Position numbers and translations under genes: made by a program. From contig JBGSPX010000028.1 of NCBI GenBank assembly GCA_041738345.1, positions 1-64,000 on the forward strand: a stretch of DNA of 64,000 nucleotides, written 5' to 3'. The DNA comes from Proteocatella sp041738345. GTDB lineage: Bacteria > Bacillota > Clostridia > Peptostreptococcales > Filifactoraceae. The notes beneath the pieces were generated by a model. The model saw nothing but the letters and a program-made list of their open reading frames with translations, was not told the origin of the DNA and ran no database searches. Positions 1 to 8,587 of this stretch are shown here, piece by piece. Each line of letters opens with the position of its first letter. Positions within the stretch are counted from its first letter, which is position 1.

Positions 1-23
1 TTCGAATCCCGTCTTCCGCTCCA
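1..23 (+). tRNA. tRNA-Gly, 3' fragment (cut by window edge)
   Basis: The window opens inside a T-loop (TTCGAATC) followed by the 3' acceptor strand CTTCCGC, a U discriminator base and an encoded CCA. A GCGGAAG acceptor stem with discriminator U is the usual pattern of bacterial tRNA-Gly. The anticodon lies outside the window, so the identity is inferred from the acceptor stem only. Confidence 0.7.
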
Positions 24-75
24 AAAAAGTGCGAAAGCACAAAACATAATTTAATATTAGAACTAATTATAATTC

Positions 76-152
76 GTGTTTGTAGCTCAGTCGGATAGAG
101 CACCGGCCTTCTAAGCCGGGTGTCGGGGGTTCGAATCCCTCTGGGCACACCA
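76..152 (+). tRNA. tRNA-Arg (anticodon TCT)
   Basis: A full cloverleaf can be folded. The acceptor GTGTTTG pairs with TGGGCAC using several G-U pairs, the D-arm is TAGCTCAG, and the anticodon stem CCGGC/GCCGG encloses loop CTTCTAA with anticodon TCT, which reads AGA. The T-arm is GGGGG-TTCGAAT-CCCTC, followed by discriminator A and encoded CCA. It lies 52 nt after the tRNA-Gly and is probably in the same tRNA operon. Confidence 0.93.
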
Positions 153-155
153 TTT

Positions 156-199
156 AGCATCAGTCTCGCAAGGAATTGACCTCGAGGTTGGTGCTTTTA
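156..199 (+). terminator. terminator of the tRNA operon
   Basis: AGCATCA pairs with TGGTGCT around an inner CTCG/CGAG helix, followed by TTTTATTT. It sits directly after the tRNA-Arg CCA end. Confidence 0.6.
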
Positions 200-210
200 T
201 TTAAAAAAAC

Positions 211-240
211 TTGACAAACATGCTAATTAGATAATATAAT
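211..240 (+). promoter_or_regulatory. promoter of the T-box/proS transcript
   Basis: A perfect TTGACA (211-216) and TATAAT (235-240) are separated by 18 nt. The expected start near 247 lies just before the T-box leader. Confidence 0.85.
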
Positions 241-246
241 CTTAAC

Positions 247-486
247 ATGTACAATAAATGATGCTATGAAAAGGCCAGTAGAAAATATGTGCCTATAAGA
301 GATTGAAAGTCACCGGCTGAAAGCTTTCATTAGGAAATTTTTTTTGAAACCTACCTTGGAGCAGTAACTGATACTTACCGTAAATCTGCGTTAAAGATAA
401 TCGAGTGGATACATTTTTGTATCAATTTGGGTGGTACCACGGAAATTTTAACTTTCGTCCCTTTTTTTGGGCGGGAGTTTTTTTAT
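247..486 (+). promoter_or_regulatory. T-box leader, proline-specific
   Basis: The leader between the promoter and proS carries the T-box sequence TGGGTGGTACCACGG at 428-442, followed by a terminator hairpin at 450-485 ending in a U-run. The specifier context GAAA-CCT-ACCTTGGAG places a CCU proline codon at 350-352, matching the downstream prolyl-tRNA synthetase. In known T-box RNAs, uncharged tRNA pairs with the specifier and the T-box to form an antiterminator. Low charged tRNA-Pro should therefore raise proS expression. Confidence 0.93.
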
Positions 487-523
487 TGCATACTATTTTT
501 TAAAATATAAGGAGGAATTAAAC

Positions 524-1969
524 GTGAGTGAAAAGAAACAAGAATTCGTAAAAGAAATCACTAGTATGGATGAAGATTTTGCACAATGGTATACAGATAT
601 AGTACTTAAAGCAGAATTAGCCGATTATGCACCAGTTAAAGGTGCTATGATAATAAGACCATATGGATATGCTATATGGGAAAATATTGTAGCATGGGAA
701 GATAAGAAATTTAAAGAAACTGGACATACTCCAGCATATTTTCCACTTCTTATACCAGAGCATTTGCTTCAAGTAGAAGTTGACCACTTTGAAGGATTTG
801 CACCAGAAGTACTTTGGGTTACACATAATGGAGACAATGAACTTCCAGAAAGATTATTTGTTAGACCAACTTCAGAGACAATAATATGTCCAATGTTCTC
901 AAAATGGGTCAAGTCATATAGAGACTTACCACTTCTTATCTATCAGTGGAATAATGTTGTTAGATGGGAAAAAACTACAAGACCATTCCTTAGAACTTCT
1001 GAGTTTTTATGGCATGAAGGACATACTGTACATGCAGATGAGGCAGATACTGATAGAGAGTGTCTAATGATACTTGAACTTTATAGAGAGTTTGTAGAAG
1101 AGCATATGGCTATTCCTCTAAAATTAGGGGTTAAAACTGAAAAAGAGAAGTTCGCTGGTGCATTAAGAACTTACACAATAGAAGCTATGATGAGAGATGG
1201 AAAATCGCTTCAGGCGGGTACATCTCATAACTTAGGACAACACTTTACTAAGATGTTTGATATAAAATTCTTAGATAGAGATGGAAAGCATAAATATGCA
1301 TGGACTTCATCATGGGCAACTACAACAAGACTTATAGGTGCTATGGTAATGGTTCACAGCGATAATAGAGGTCTTGTAGTACCGCCAAGAATAGCGCCAA
1401 TTCAGGTTGTAATAGTACCTATAGCTGCTAAAAAAGAAGGTGTTATGGATAAGGCACAAGAATTAAATGATAAACTTAAAACTATGTTTAAAGTGAAATT
1501 TGATTCAGATACTTCGAAAACTCCAGGATTTAAATTTAATGAGTGGGAGATGAAGGGTGTTCCTGTAAGAATTGAAATTGGACCAAAAGATATAGAGCAA
1601 AATCAGGTTACTGTATTTAGAAGAGATACTTGCGAAAAAGTAACTATGTCTATGGATAATCTTGAAACATCTATCCAAAATCTTCTTGAAGAGATTCAAA
1701 CAAATCTATTTGAGAGAGCATCTCAATTTAGAGCAGAAAAAACTTGGACAGTAGAAACATATGATGAACTTAAAGCATCTTTTGAAGATAAAACAGGATA
1801 TGCTCAGGTAATGCTTTGTGACGACCCAGCTTGTGAGGATTTAATAAAAGATGAGACTGGAATAAGCACAAGATGTATGCCATTTGATAAAGTAGAGTTG
1901 GGATACCATAAGTGTATAGTATGTGGAAAAGAAACGGATAGAATGCTAATTATGGGTAAATCATACTAG
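524..1969 (+). CDS. proS: prolyl-tRNA synthetase, archaeal/eukaryotic type
   Basis: This 481-residue class II aminoacyl-tRNA synthetase charges tRNA-Pro in the cytoplasm. It is the short form without the bacterial editing insertion. The catalytic region includes RPTSETI, the motif 2 stretch RWEKTTRPFLRTSEFLWHEGH, and QAGTSHNLGQ. The HSDNRGLVVPP segment leads into the anticodon-binding domain. The C-terminus has four cysteines (CDDPAC, STRC, KCIVCG), the likely zinc site of this type, and ends in tyrosine. I chose the GTG at 524, 9 nt after AAGGAGG. The upstream ATG at 467 lies inside the T-box terminator and cannot be the start. The gene stands alone and is controlled by the T-box. Confidence 0.95.
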   Translation: MSEKKQEFVKEITSMDEDFAQWYTDIVLKAELADYAPVKGAMIIRPYGYAIWENIVAWEDKKFKETGHTPAYFPLLIPEHLLQVEVDHFEGFAPEVLWVTHNGDNELPERLFVRPTSETIICPMFSKWVKSYRDLPLLIYQWNNVVRWEKTTRPFLRTSEFLWHEGHTVHADEADTDRECLMILELYREFVEEHMAIPLKLGVKTEKEKFAGALRTYTIEAMMRDGKSLQAGTSHNLGQHFTKMFDIKFLDRDGKHKYAWTSSWATTTRLIGAMVMVHSDNRGLVVPPRIAPIQVVIVPIAAKKEGVMDKAQELNDKLKTMFKVKFDSDTSKTPGFKFNEWEMKGVPVRIEIGPKDIEQNQVTVFRRDTCEKVTMSMDNLETSIQNLLEEIQTNLFERASQFRAEKTWTVETYDELKASFEDKTGYAQVMLCDDPACEDLIKDETGISTRCMPFDKVELGYHKCIVCGKETDRMLIMGKSY

Positions 1970-1984
1970 TATTTGGAATAGACA

Positions 1985-2019
1985 GGAAATGGTGGTTAAA
2001 TGCTACCATTTCTTTTTTT
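1985..2019 (+). terminator. proS terminator
   Basis: GAAATGGT pairs with ACCATTTC around a short loop and is followed by an unbroken T-run, 15 nt after the proS stop. Confidence 0.8.
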
Positions 2020-2035
2020 ATAATTTTTTGTAAGT

Positions 2036-2064
2036 AAAAAAATAGGATACCGAAGTATCCTATT
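2036..2064 (-). terminator. gdh terminator (minus strand)
   Basis: A ten-pair stem AATAGGATAC/GTATCCTATT has a TTCG tetraloop on the minus strand and a T-run on that strand. It lies 20 nt beyond the gdh stop codon. Confidence 0.85.
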
Positions 2065-2083
2065 TTATATGAAAATCTAAATT

Positions 2084-3340
2084 CTAGTACCATCCTCTGA
2101 ATTTCATAGCAACTTGAATTCTTTTTATACTCATCATGTATGCAGCAGTTCTCATATCTACTTTAAACTCATCCATTAGAGCCCAGATATCATCAAATGC
2201 TTTGTACATTAAGCCTTCTTGTTTTTGTTGAACATCTTCAAATGTCCAGCTAAATCTTTGTAGGTTTTGTACCCACTCGAAGTAAGAAACTGTAACACCA
2301 CCACTGTTAGCAAGGATGTCTGGAACTAAAAGTATTCCTTTTTCAGCAAATATTGCATCAGCTTCTGGAGTTGTAGGACCGTTTGCTCCTTCACAGATAA
2401 CTTTAGCTTTTACATCTCCAGCGTTTGCAGAAGTAAGTTGGTTTTCAAGTGCACATGGGATAAGAGCATCTAATTCAAGAGCGAAGAACTCTTCTTTAGT
2501 GATTTCTGTTCCGTAGTTATCGTTTTTGATTGGTTTTACTGGATCAGCAAACATTCTTTCGATATCGATACCATCTTTGTTGTATACTGTACAGAATATA
2601 TCAGATATAGCAACAACTTTAGCTCCTAATCTGTGAGCATAAAGTGCAGCATAGCTTCCTACGTTACCAAATCCTTGAATAGCTACAGTAGCGCCTTTGA
2701 AATCTATGTTTAATTTTTCAATAGCAGCTTTAGCCATTAAAGCAACTCCGTATCCAGTAGCTTCAGTTCTAGCAAGAGATCCACCGAATTGAACTGGTTT
2801 ACCAGTGAATACGCCTGGAGCATATTCGCCAGTTACTGCAGCGTACTCATCAACCATCCAAGACATGATTTGTCCGTTTGTATTAACGTCTGGTGCAGGA
2901 ACATCTACTTTTTCTCCGATTAATGGAGCTATAGATCTTGCAAATCCTCTTGAAATTCTTTCAAGTTCTGCAGTAGAGAATTCTTTAGGATCGATAGCGA
3001 TTCCACCTTTTCCTCCACCGTAAGGGATTCCTGTTACAGAACATTTAAATGTCATCCAAGTTGATAGTGCTTTAACTTCATCTAGAGTAACACCTGGATG
3101 GAATCTTATTCCGCCCTTGAAAGGACCACAAGCATTATTATGCTGAGATCTGTAACCTGTAAAAGTTCTTATTGTGCCATCATCCATTTTAACTGGGAAA
3201 GATACTTCAAGAACTCTCATTGGAGTTTTTAAAATTTCATAAACAGCTGGATCTGCTCCTAATTTATCACAAGCATTTTTTACTTGTCTTTGAGCAATTT
3301 CAAATGGGTTAAGTGATTCTTTAACATTTTTTGCGTCCAT
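2084..3340 (-). CDS. gdh: NAD-type glutamate dehydrogenase
   Basis: This 418-residue enzyme catalyses reversible oxidative deamination of glutamate to 2-oxoglutarate and ammonia. It is a central step in clostridial amino-acid fermentation. The substrate-binding segment PYGGGKGGI holds the catalytic lysine, PAPDVNTNG holds the catalytic aspartate, and the Rossmann nucleotide-binding loop is GFGNVGS. The length is typical of the hexameric NAD enzymes. I start it at the ATG at 3340, 11 nt after GAGGAG. The longer reading begins at a GTG at 3352 that overlaps the Shine-Dalgarno sequence. It is monocistronic, with its own promoter and a TTCG-loop terminator. Confidence 0.95.
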   Translation of the reverse strand: MDAKNVKESLNPFEIAQRQVKNACDKLGADPAVYEILKTPMRVLEVSFPVKMDDGTIRTFTGYRSQHNNACGPFKGGIRFHPGVTLDEVKALSTWMTFKCSVTGIPYGGGKGGIAIDPKEFSTAELERISRGFARSIAPLIGEKVDVPAPDVNTNGQIMSWMVDEYAAVTGEYAPGVFTGKPVQFGGSLARTEATGYGVALMAKAAIEKLNIDFKGATVAIQGFGNVGSYAALYAHRLGAKVVAISDIFCTVYNKDGIDIERMFADPVKPIKNDNYGTEITKEEFFALELDALIPCALENQLTSANAGDVKAKVICEGANGPTTPEADAIFAEKGILLVPDILANSGGVTVSYFEWVQNLQRFSWTFEDVQQKQEGLMYKAFDDIWALMDEFKVDMRTAAYMMSIKRIQVAMKFRGWY

Positions 3341-3415
3341 TTTTAAACACACTCCTCTTAATTATTTAATATTATTTTATATTATGTATCTTTTAAGAAT
3401 ACATTTTCCTCCTAT

Positions 3416-3444
3416 ATTATAGAATATAAGTTAATAGAATTCAA
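3416..3444 (-). promoter_or_regulatory. probable gdh promoter (minus strand)
   Basis: Read on the minus strand, TTGAAT and a perfect TATAAT are 17 nt apart. The -10 ends about 75 nt before the gdh start. Confidence 0.6.
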
Positions 3445-3683
3445 GTGTAAAAAAAAATAATATTTTACAGCTGTAACAACTTAATAAATATGTTTTTACA
3501 AAATTCAATTAATAGTAGATGTAAACTGAAAAAGAATTAAACAAGAGTACAATTGCAGGTTCGATTTTGTAAGGATCTTTAAATTCAATTACATATAAAA
3601 ATGAAAAAATTTTTAATATAATTTTTTTAAATTTGAAAAAAAATTTATATTTATAGAAAAAGCTAAATTTTAATGTTAAAATA
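3445..3683. other. AT-rich gap between gdh and ferredoxin promoters
   Basis: The divergent gdh-ferredoxin gap is about 410 nt long. Apart from the two promoters at its ends I see only AT-rich sequence, with no open frame that has a ribosome binding site and no clear hairpin or repeat. Confidence 0.5.
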
Positions 3684-3712
3684 TTTACAGAAGGTATATT
3701 ATTTGTTATAAT
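3684..3712 (+). promoter_or_regulatory. ferredoxin promoter
   Basis: TTTACA (3684-3689) and TATAAT (3707-3712) are separated by 17 nt. They lie 42 nt before the ferredoxin ATG. Confidence 0.8.
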
Positions 3713-3754
3713 CGAATGGTAATATACAACAATTTTAATAGGAGGTAATTTGAT

Positions 3755-3925
3755 ATGGCATATGTTATAGGAGATGCTTGTATAAGCTGTGGAGCTTGTG
3801 AAGCTGAATGTCCAGTAAGCGCTATTTCTGCAGGAGATGGAATCTATGTTATAAACGCTGATTCTTGTATAGACTGTGGAGCATGTTCAGGAGTTTGTCC
3901 AGTAGATGCACCAAAAGCTGAATAA
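3755..3925 (+). CDS. 2[4Fe-4S] ferredoxin
   Basis: This 56-residue clostridial-type ferredoxin is a low-potential electron carrier. Two cluster motifs are visible: CISCGACEAECP near residues 9-20 and CIDCGACSGVCP near residues 38-49. Each is a CxxCxxC...CP arrangement, giving eight cysteines. GGAGG stands 9 nt before the ATG. The gene is monocistronic, with its own promoter and terminator. Its likely partners are 2-oxoacid oxidoreductases and the [FeFe] hydrogenase 7 kb downstream; that link is inference. An alanine-proline pair and a short acidic tail end the protein, a common pattern in clostridial ferredoxins. Confidence 0.96.
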   Translation: MAYVIGDACISCGACEAECPVSAISAGDGIYVINADSCIDCGACSGVCPVDAPKAE

Positions 3926-3935
3926 TTGTAGAACT

Positions 3936-3971
3936 AAAAGGGATTTTGAAATTTCAAAGTCTCTTTTTTTT
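3936..3971 (+). terminator. ferredoxin terminator
   Basis: AAAGGGATTTTGAAA pairs with TTTCAAAGTCTCTTT with few mismatches and runs into a long T-tract. Confidence 0.75.
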
Positions 3972-3980
3972 AGGCTAATA

Positions 3981-4009
3981 TTGACAAATGAGCAACATTG
4001 AAGTAGAAT
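3981..4009 (+). promoter_or_regulatory. promoter of the pyrimidine operon
   Basis: A perfect TTGACA (3981-3986) and TAGAAT (4004-4009) are separated by 17 nt. The leader before pyrB is only about 60 nt. I see no PyrR-type attenuator hairpins in it, so control is not explained by the visible sequence. Confidence 0.82.
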
Positions 4010-4078
4010 TATCTAAATAGAAAATTTTTAATATAGCTCTTTTAACTTAGTACAGAGAGACTAACAAGGAGGAATAAT

Positions 4079-5008
4079 ATGAGGCACTTAACTGAAATAA
4101 GTGATTTTTCGATTGAGGAAATATCACGTTTGATTAGCGTATCCAGAGACATAATGACCAACGAGCAATCTTATATAGATGCTATGAAGGGAAAAGTAAT
4201 GGCTACGCTTTTTTATGAGCCATCAACAAGAACAAAATTTAGTTTTGAAGCAGCAATGCAAAGACTGGGAGGCACTGTAATAGGATTTACAGGGACTCAA
4301 AACACTTCAGTATCAAAAGGTGAAACGCTTAAAGACACTGTTAGAATGGTAGCAGCTTATTCAGATTTGATAGTAATGAGACACTTTGAAGTAGGCGCTC
4401 CAATGCAAGCAGCAAAGGTTGCAACAGTACCTGTTGTAAATGCAGGCGATGGAGGAAATCAGCATCCAACACAAACACTTACAGATATTCTCACTATAAG
4501 TCAAGAAAAAGGAAGACTTGATAATCTTAACATCGTAATTGTAGGAGATTTAAAGTATGGAAGAACTGTCCATTCACTAGTTAAAGCGATGAGTAGATAT
4601 CAAAATAACAAGTTTTATTTTGTATCACCAAAAGAACTGAAGATGCCAGATTATATCAAAAATCTTTTAGACGAAAGTCAATATGAAGAACTAGAAAACT
4701 TAGATGAAGCAATTCAAAAAGCAGATGTACTTTATATGACAAGAGTTCAAAGAGAAAGATTTGAGTATGCAGAGCAGTATGAGAGACTAAAAGATGTCTA
4801 TATTCTAGACACTAACAAGATGGCACACGCCTCAAATGAAATGATTGTACTACATCCACTTCCAAGAGTAAATGAAATCGCAGAAGATGTAGACGATGAT
4901 CCAAGAGCTAAATATTTTCAACAGGCAAAATATGGTATGTATGCAAGAATGGCCCTTATTCTTACTTTAGAAGAAATGAAGAAGAGAGGTCAAAATGATA
5001 TTAATTAA
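4079..5008 (+). CDS. pyrB: aspartate carbamoyltransferase catalytic chain
   Basis: This 309-residue enzyme joins carbamoyl phosphate and aspartate, the first committed step of UMP synthesis. The carbamoyl-phosphate loop FYEPSTRTKFSF lies near residue 48, the HPTQTLTDIL motif near 134, and HPLPRVNEI near 260. The length is normal. AAGGAGG precedes the ATG. It is first in the operon and overlaps pyrC by 14 nt. No pyrI regulatory chain follows, so the enzyme is probably the unregulated trimer. Confidence 0.96.
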   Translation: MRHLTEISDFSIEEISRLISVSRDIMTNEQSYIDAMKGKVMATLFYEPSTRTKFSFEAAMQRLGGTVIGFTGTQNTSVSKGETLKDTVRMVAAYSDLIVMRHFEVGAPMQAAKVATVPVVNAGDGGNQHPTQTLTDILTISQEKGRLDNLNIVIVGDLKYGRTVHSLVKAMSRYQNNKFYFVSPKELKMPDYIKNLLDESQYEELENLDEAIQKADVLYMTRVQRERFEYAEQYERLKDVYILDTNKMAHASNEMIVLHPLPRVNEIAEDVDDDPRAKYFQQAKYGMYARMALILTLEEMKKRGQNDIN

Positions 5009-6164
5009 GAATGCAGTCATAGTAGATGAAAATATTGAGCTAAAAGAAGACCTTTTAATTGAAGCGGACAAAATAAAATATATTGGCAGAGATAAAATTG
5101 CTGAATATATTGGCAAAAACGAAGGTCAAAAATTAAATATTATAGAAGCTGAGGGCAAATTTTTGCTCTCATCTTTTGTAGATATGCATTTTCATTTGAG
5201 AAACCCAGGATTTTCCTATAAGCAGACTTATGAAGAAGCATTTAGAGCAGCTTCAAAGGGTGGATACACTACGCTTCTTTGTATGGCAAACACTTCACCA
5301 GTAGTGGATTGTAAAGCGGTGCTAGATATAGTAAGAGAAAGTACAAAAAACTCTCCAATCAATATTATACAGGCATGTGCAGTAACTAAAAATCTTGAGG
5401 GCAAAGAACTTGTAGATTTTGAAAGTATGTTACAATATGTAAATATATTTTCAGATGATGGAAAAAATGTGGATAATTCAGATTTATTAAAAGAAGCGCT
5501 AATAAAGTCAAAAGAACTAAAATTTATGATTTTAGATCATGATGAACCAGAAACAGAGATGGTAAAACGCAATTTAAATCTGGTAAGAGAAACAGGCGGA
5601 AGACTTCATTTTTGTCACATCAGTAAAAAAGAATCTATGCAGGCTATAATAGAAGCAAAAAAAGAAAAATTGGATATAACGGTAGAAGTTGCTCCGCATC
5701 ATATATTTAGCTATGGGCTTGACTATAAAGTAAACCCTCCTATAGCGAATAAAGAAGATGTGGAGTTTATAATAGATAGTATAAAAAATGGATATGTGGA
5801 CGTCATAGGGACAGATCATGCACCTCATACTGAGGAAGATAAGGCAAAGGGAGCACCGGGGATAATAAATATAGAAACGGCATATGCAATGCTTAGAAAA
5901 GTATTTGCAGAAAATAATATAAGTATGAAAACTCTAGTAAAGCTTATGTCTAATTCTCCCGCAAAAATGCTTGGATTTAATAGTAATATAGTAGAAGGCA
6001 ATCAGGCAAACTTAATATTAGTAAATGATGAGAGCTTTAAAATAGATAAAGAGAGTTTTGAAACAAGAAGCAAAAATACGCCATATCATGGGTGGGATGT
6101 TTTGGGAAAAATTGAATATACTATAGCAAAAGGAGAAATAATTTATGATAATGCAAGAGCTTAG
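4995..6164 (+). CDS. pyrC: dihydroorotase, class I
   Basis: This 389-residue amidohydrolase closes carbamoyl-aspartate to dihydroorotate. Metal and substrate ligands are visible in DMHFHLRNPG (near residue 65), LHFCHIS (near 210) and GTDHAPHT (near 272). The family usually has a REPG sequence where this protein has RNPG. The start lies inside the 3' end of pyrB and the 3' end overlaps pyrF by 20 nt, so translation is probably coupled. Confidence 0.94.
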   Translation: MILIKNAVIVDENIELKEDLLIEADKIKYIGRDKIAEYIGKNEGQKLNIIEAEGKFLLSSFVDMHFHLRNPGFSYKQTYEEAFRAASKGGYTTLLCMANTSPVVDCKAVLDIVRESTKNSPINIIQACAVTKNLEGKELVDFESMLQYVNIFSDDGKNVDNSDLLKEALIKSKELKFMILDHDEPETEMVKRNLNLVRETGGRLHFCHISKKESMQAIIEAKKEKLDITVEVAPHHIFSYGLDYKVNPPIANKEDVEFIIDSIKNGYVDVIGTDHAPHTEEDKAKGAPGIINIETAYAMLRKVFAENNISMKTLVKLMSNSPAKMLGFNSNIVEGNQANLILVNDESFKIDKESFETRSKNTPYHGWDVLGKIEYTIAKGEIIYDNARA

Positions 6165-6993
6165 AAAAAGAGCAATAGAGGTAAGTCCACTTTGCGTAGG
6201 TATAGATTTAAGACCAGACCATATCCCTTTTGAGATAAGAAATGATGTAAAGTTTTTAGAAGACCAATATATAGCATATGCAAAAGAAATAATAGAAGCC
6301 TCAAGTGACTATGCATCTTGTTATAAAGTACAGATAGCATGTTATGAATCAGAAGGACTTTCAGGACTTAGAGCCTATAGTGAAATATTGAAAATGATAA
6401 GAAAAAGAGGCCATATCGCAATTGCAGATATAAAAAGAGGCGATATAGGAGATACGGCAACAATGTATGCTAAGGGGCACTTTGAAGGGGATTTTGAAGC
6501 AGATATTCTTACGCTTAGTGCATATATGGGAGAAGATGCTATAAAACCATATCAAAAATATATGCAGGAAAAAAACAAAGGAGCATTTATACTTGCTAAA
6601 ACTTCAAATTCAGGGTCTAGAGATTTTCAAGACCTTATAATAGAAGATAGACCACTTTATGCACATATGCTTGAAAAAATACATCAGTGGGGAAAAGAAA
6701 CTGATGTAGCCTCGGAGTATTCACCATATGGAGCAGTAGTAGGCGTGAACAACCTAAATCAAATGGATATAATCAAGGAAAAAACAAAAGGAATATTTTT
6801 GCTAATTCCAGGATACGGAGCGCAAGGTGCAAAAATAGAAGATATAGCATACCTTATAAAAGAAAATAAAAATGGAGTTGTAAATGTATCTAGAGGGTAT
6901 ACTGCAAATATTTCAGATGATGTGGACTTTAGAAAAGAGCTTATAATAAGAGCTCAAAACTTAGCAAAGGAGCTTAAAGTATGCTTCAAGTAA
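6145..6993 (+). CDS. pyrF: orotidine-5'-phosphate decarboxylase, type 2
   Basis: This 282-residue enzyme decarboxylates OMP to UMP. The length and the active-site run ADIKRGDIGDTATMYA near residue 94 mark the longer type 2 subfamily. An AAGGAG lies 9 nt before the ATG at 6145, which supports this start over the in-frame ATG at 6151. It overlaps pyrC and, by 13 nt, pyrK. Confidence 0.95.
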   Translation: MIMQELRKRAIEVSPLCVGIDLRPDHIPFEIRNDVKFLEDQYIAYAKEIIEASSDYASCYKVQIACYESEGLSGLRAYSEILKMIRKRGHIAIADIKRGDIGDTATMYAKGHFEGDFEADILTLSAYMGEDAIKPYQKYMQEKNKGAFILAKTSNSGSRDFQDLIIEDRPLYAHMLEKIHQWGKETDVASEYSPYGAVVGVNNLNQMDIIKEKTKGIFLLIPGYGAQGAKIEDIAYLIKENKNGVVNVSRGYTANISDDVDFRKELIIRAQNLAKELKVCFK

Positions 6994-7682
6994 ACAAGAA
7001 AGAAATACTATTTAATGAAAAAATAGCAAAAGATATATATATAATGAAGGTTTCTGGAGAATACAGTGTAAAAGCGGGACAATTTTTTATGCTTAAAGCA
7101 GAAGATAGAGATATGACGCTTTACAGACCAATAAGCATATTTGATTGTGATCAGTATGGAGTAACTTTTCTCTATTCTGTTAGAGGAAAAGGAACAAATA
7201 TATTTTCAAAACTCAAAGAAAATGATATTATGTTAATACATGGACCTTATGGAAACGGATTTCCAGAAGTGAAATGTAAGACTGCTTTAATAGCGGGAGG
7301 GATAGGGATGGCACCTTTATACCTTGCAGCTAGAAATAATAAAGAAGCAGAGCTCTATATAGGAATAAGAGATGGAATCTACAATGAAGATGAAATTCAT
7401 GCTATAGAAAGCTTATTTCAAAATTGTAATTTAAAACTTAAAATAGGAGGCTTAATTACTGATATAATTGAGTTTTCAAAATATGAATGCGTATTAACTT
7501 GTGGTCCTGAAGTTATGATGAAATCAGTAAGCAGTAAACATCATAATGTGTATGTATCTTTAGAAAAACATATGGGATGTGGACTAGGAGCCTGTCTATC
7601 ATGTTCTTGTAAATCAGGAGATAAAATGGTAAAGGTTTGTAAAGATGGCCCCGTATTTAGTGCATCGGAGGTGACATTTTAA
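6981..7682 (+). CDS. pyrK: dihydroorotate dehydrogenase electron-transfer subunit
   Basis: This 233-residue iron-sulfur flavoprotein passes electrons from PyrD to NAD+. An FAD-binding YRPISIF segment lies near residue 50 and an NAD-binding GGIGMAPLYL segment near 107. The C-terminal [2Fe-2S] cysteine set sits in GCGLGACLSCSCK plus a later KVC. Its start overlaps the end of pyrF, and its TAA overlaps the pyrD ATG by one base, so the two subunits are translationally coupled. Confidence 0.95.
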   Translation: MLQVNKKEILFNEKIAKDIYIMKVSGEYSVKAGQFFMLKAEDRDMTLYRPISIFDCDQYGVTFLYSVRGKGTNIFSKLKENDIMLIHGPYGNGFPEVKCKTALIAGGIGMAPLYLAARNNKEAELYIGIRDGIYNEDEIHAIESLFQNCNLKLKIGGLITDIIEFSKYECVLTCGPEVMMKSVSSKHHNVYVSLEKHMGCGLGACLSCSCKSGDKMVKVCKDGPVFSASEVTF

Positions 7683-8587
7683 TGAAGCAGGAAGTATTTG
7701 GGAACATATTTAAAAATCCAGTAATAGCAGCATCGGGAACCTTTGGGTTTGGAAAAGAATATAATGAATTCTATGATATATCAATACTAGGCGGAGTTTC
7801 TAGTAAGGGACTTACGCTTGAACCTAGAAAAGGAAATGAAGGCATACGAATAACTGAAACGCCTTCTGGAATAATGAACTCTATAGGATTAGAAAATCCT
7901 GGCGTAAGAGCTTTTCTAAAGTCAGAACTAGAGTTTATGAACAGTAAAGACATAGTTATTATTGCAAATGTAGGCGGTTCAGATTTAGAGAGCTATGTAG
8001 AAGCGGTGAAACTTATAGATGAGCATTCCAAAACCAATAAGGGAATTGATATAATCGAGTTAAATATTTCTTGTCCAAATGTAAAACAAGGTGGAATGGC
8101 ATTTGGGATAAATGCATGTGATGCAGAATTTATAACAAAAGAGATAAGGAAGAATACAAACCTACCTCTTGTAGTGAAATTATCACCCAATGCTAATAAT
8201 CTAGTGGAAGTAGCAAAAGCAGTAGAATCAGCAGGTGCAGATGGACTATCCCTAGTAAATACCTTTAATGCTCTTGATATAGATATAAATTCAAAAAAAG
8301 CAACTTTTAATAATATTTATGCAGGACTTTCAGGACCTGCAATAATGCCAATCGCACTTAGGATGACCAGAGATGTAACGAAGAATGTAAAAATTCCAGT
8401 TATAGGAATGGGTGGAATTCAAAATGCAGAAGATGCTATAAAATTTATAATGGCAGGAGCTACACTAGTTCAGTTTGGAACGGCTTCATTTATGAACCCA
8501 ATGGCAGGATATGATATAGTAAAAGGGATGGAAGACTATTTTAAAAGAGAAAATACAACAATAACAGAGATAAGAGGAGTAATATAG
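7682..8587 (+). CDS. pyrD: dihydroorotate dehydrogenase catalytic subunit, class 1B
   Basis: This 301-residue FMN enzyme oxidises dihydroorotate to orotate. The active-site segment LNISCPNVKQGG carries the catalytic cysteine of class 1 enzymes. The FMN phosphate region VIGMGGIQNAEDA lies near residue 240. Coupling to pyrK shows that this is the NAD-dependent class 1B heterotetramer. The pyrE ATG follows the TAG immediately. Confidence 0.96.
   Translation: MKQEVFGNIFKNPVIAASGTFGFGKEYNEFYDISILGGVSSKGLTLEPRKGNEGIRITETPSGIMNSIGLENPGVRAFLKSELEFMNSKDIVIIANVGGSDLESYVEAVKLIDEHSKTNKGIDIIELNISCPNVKQGGMAFGINACDAEFITKEIRKNTNLPLVVKLSPNANNLVEVAKAVESAGADGLSLVNTFNALDIDINSKKATFNNIYAGLSGPAIMPIALRMTRDVTKNVKIPVIGMGGIQNAEDAIKFIMAGATLVQFGTASFMNPMAGYDIVKGMEDYFKRENTTITEIRGVI

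Noticed and set aside
467..523. N-terminal extension of the proS frame from the ATG at 467
   Set aside because: The ATG lies in the terminator hairpin of the T-box. The GTG at 524 has AAGGAGG at correct spacing and matches the family N-terminus.
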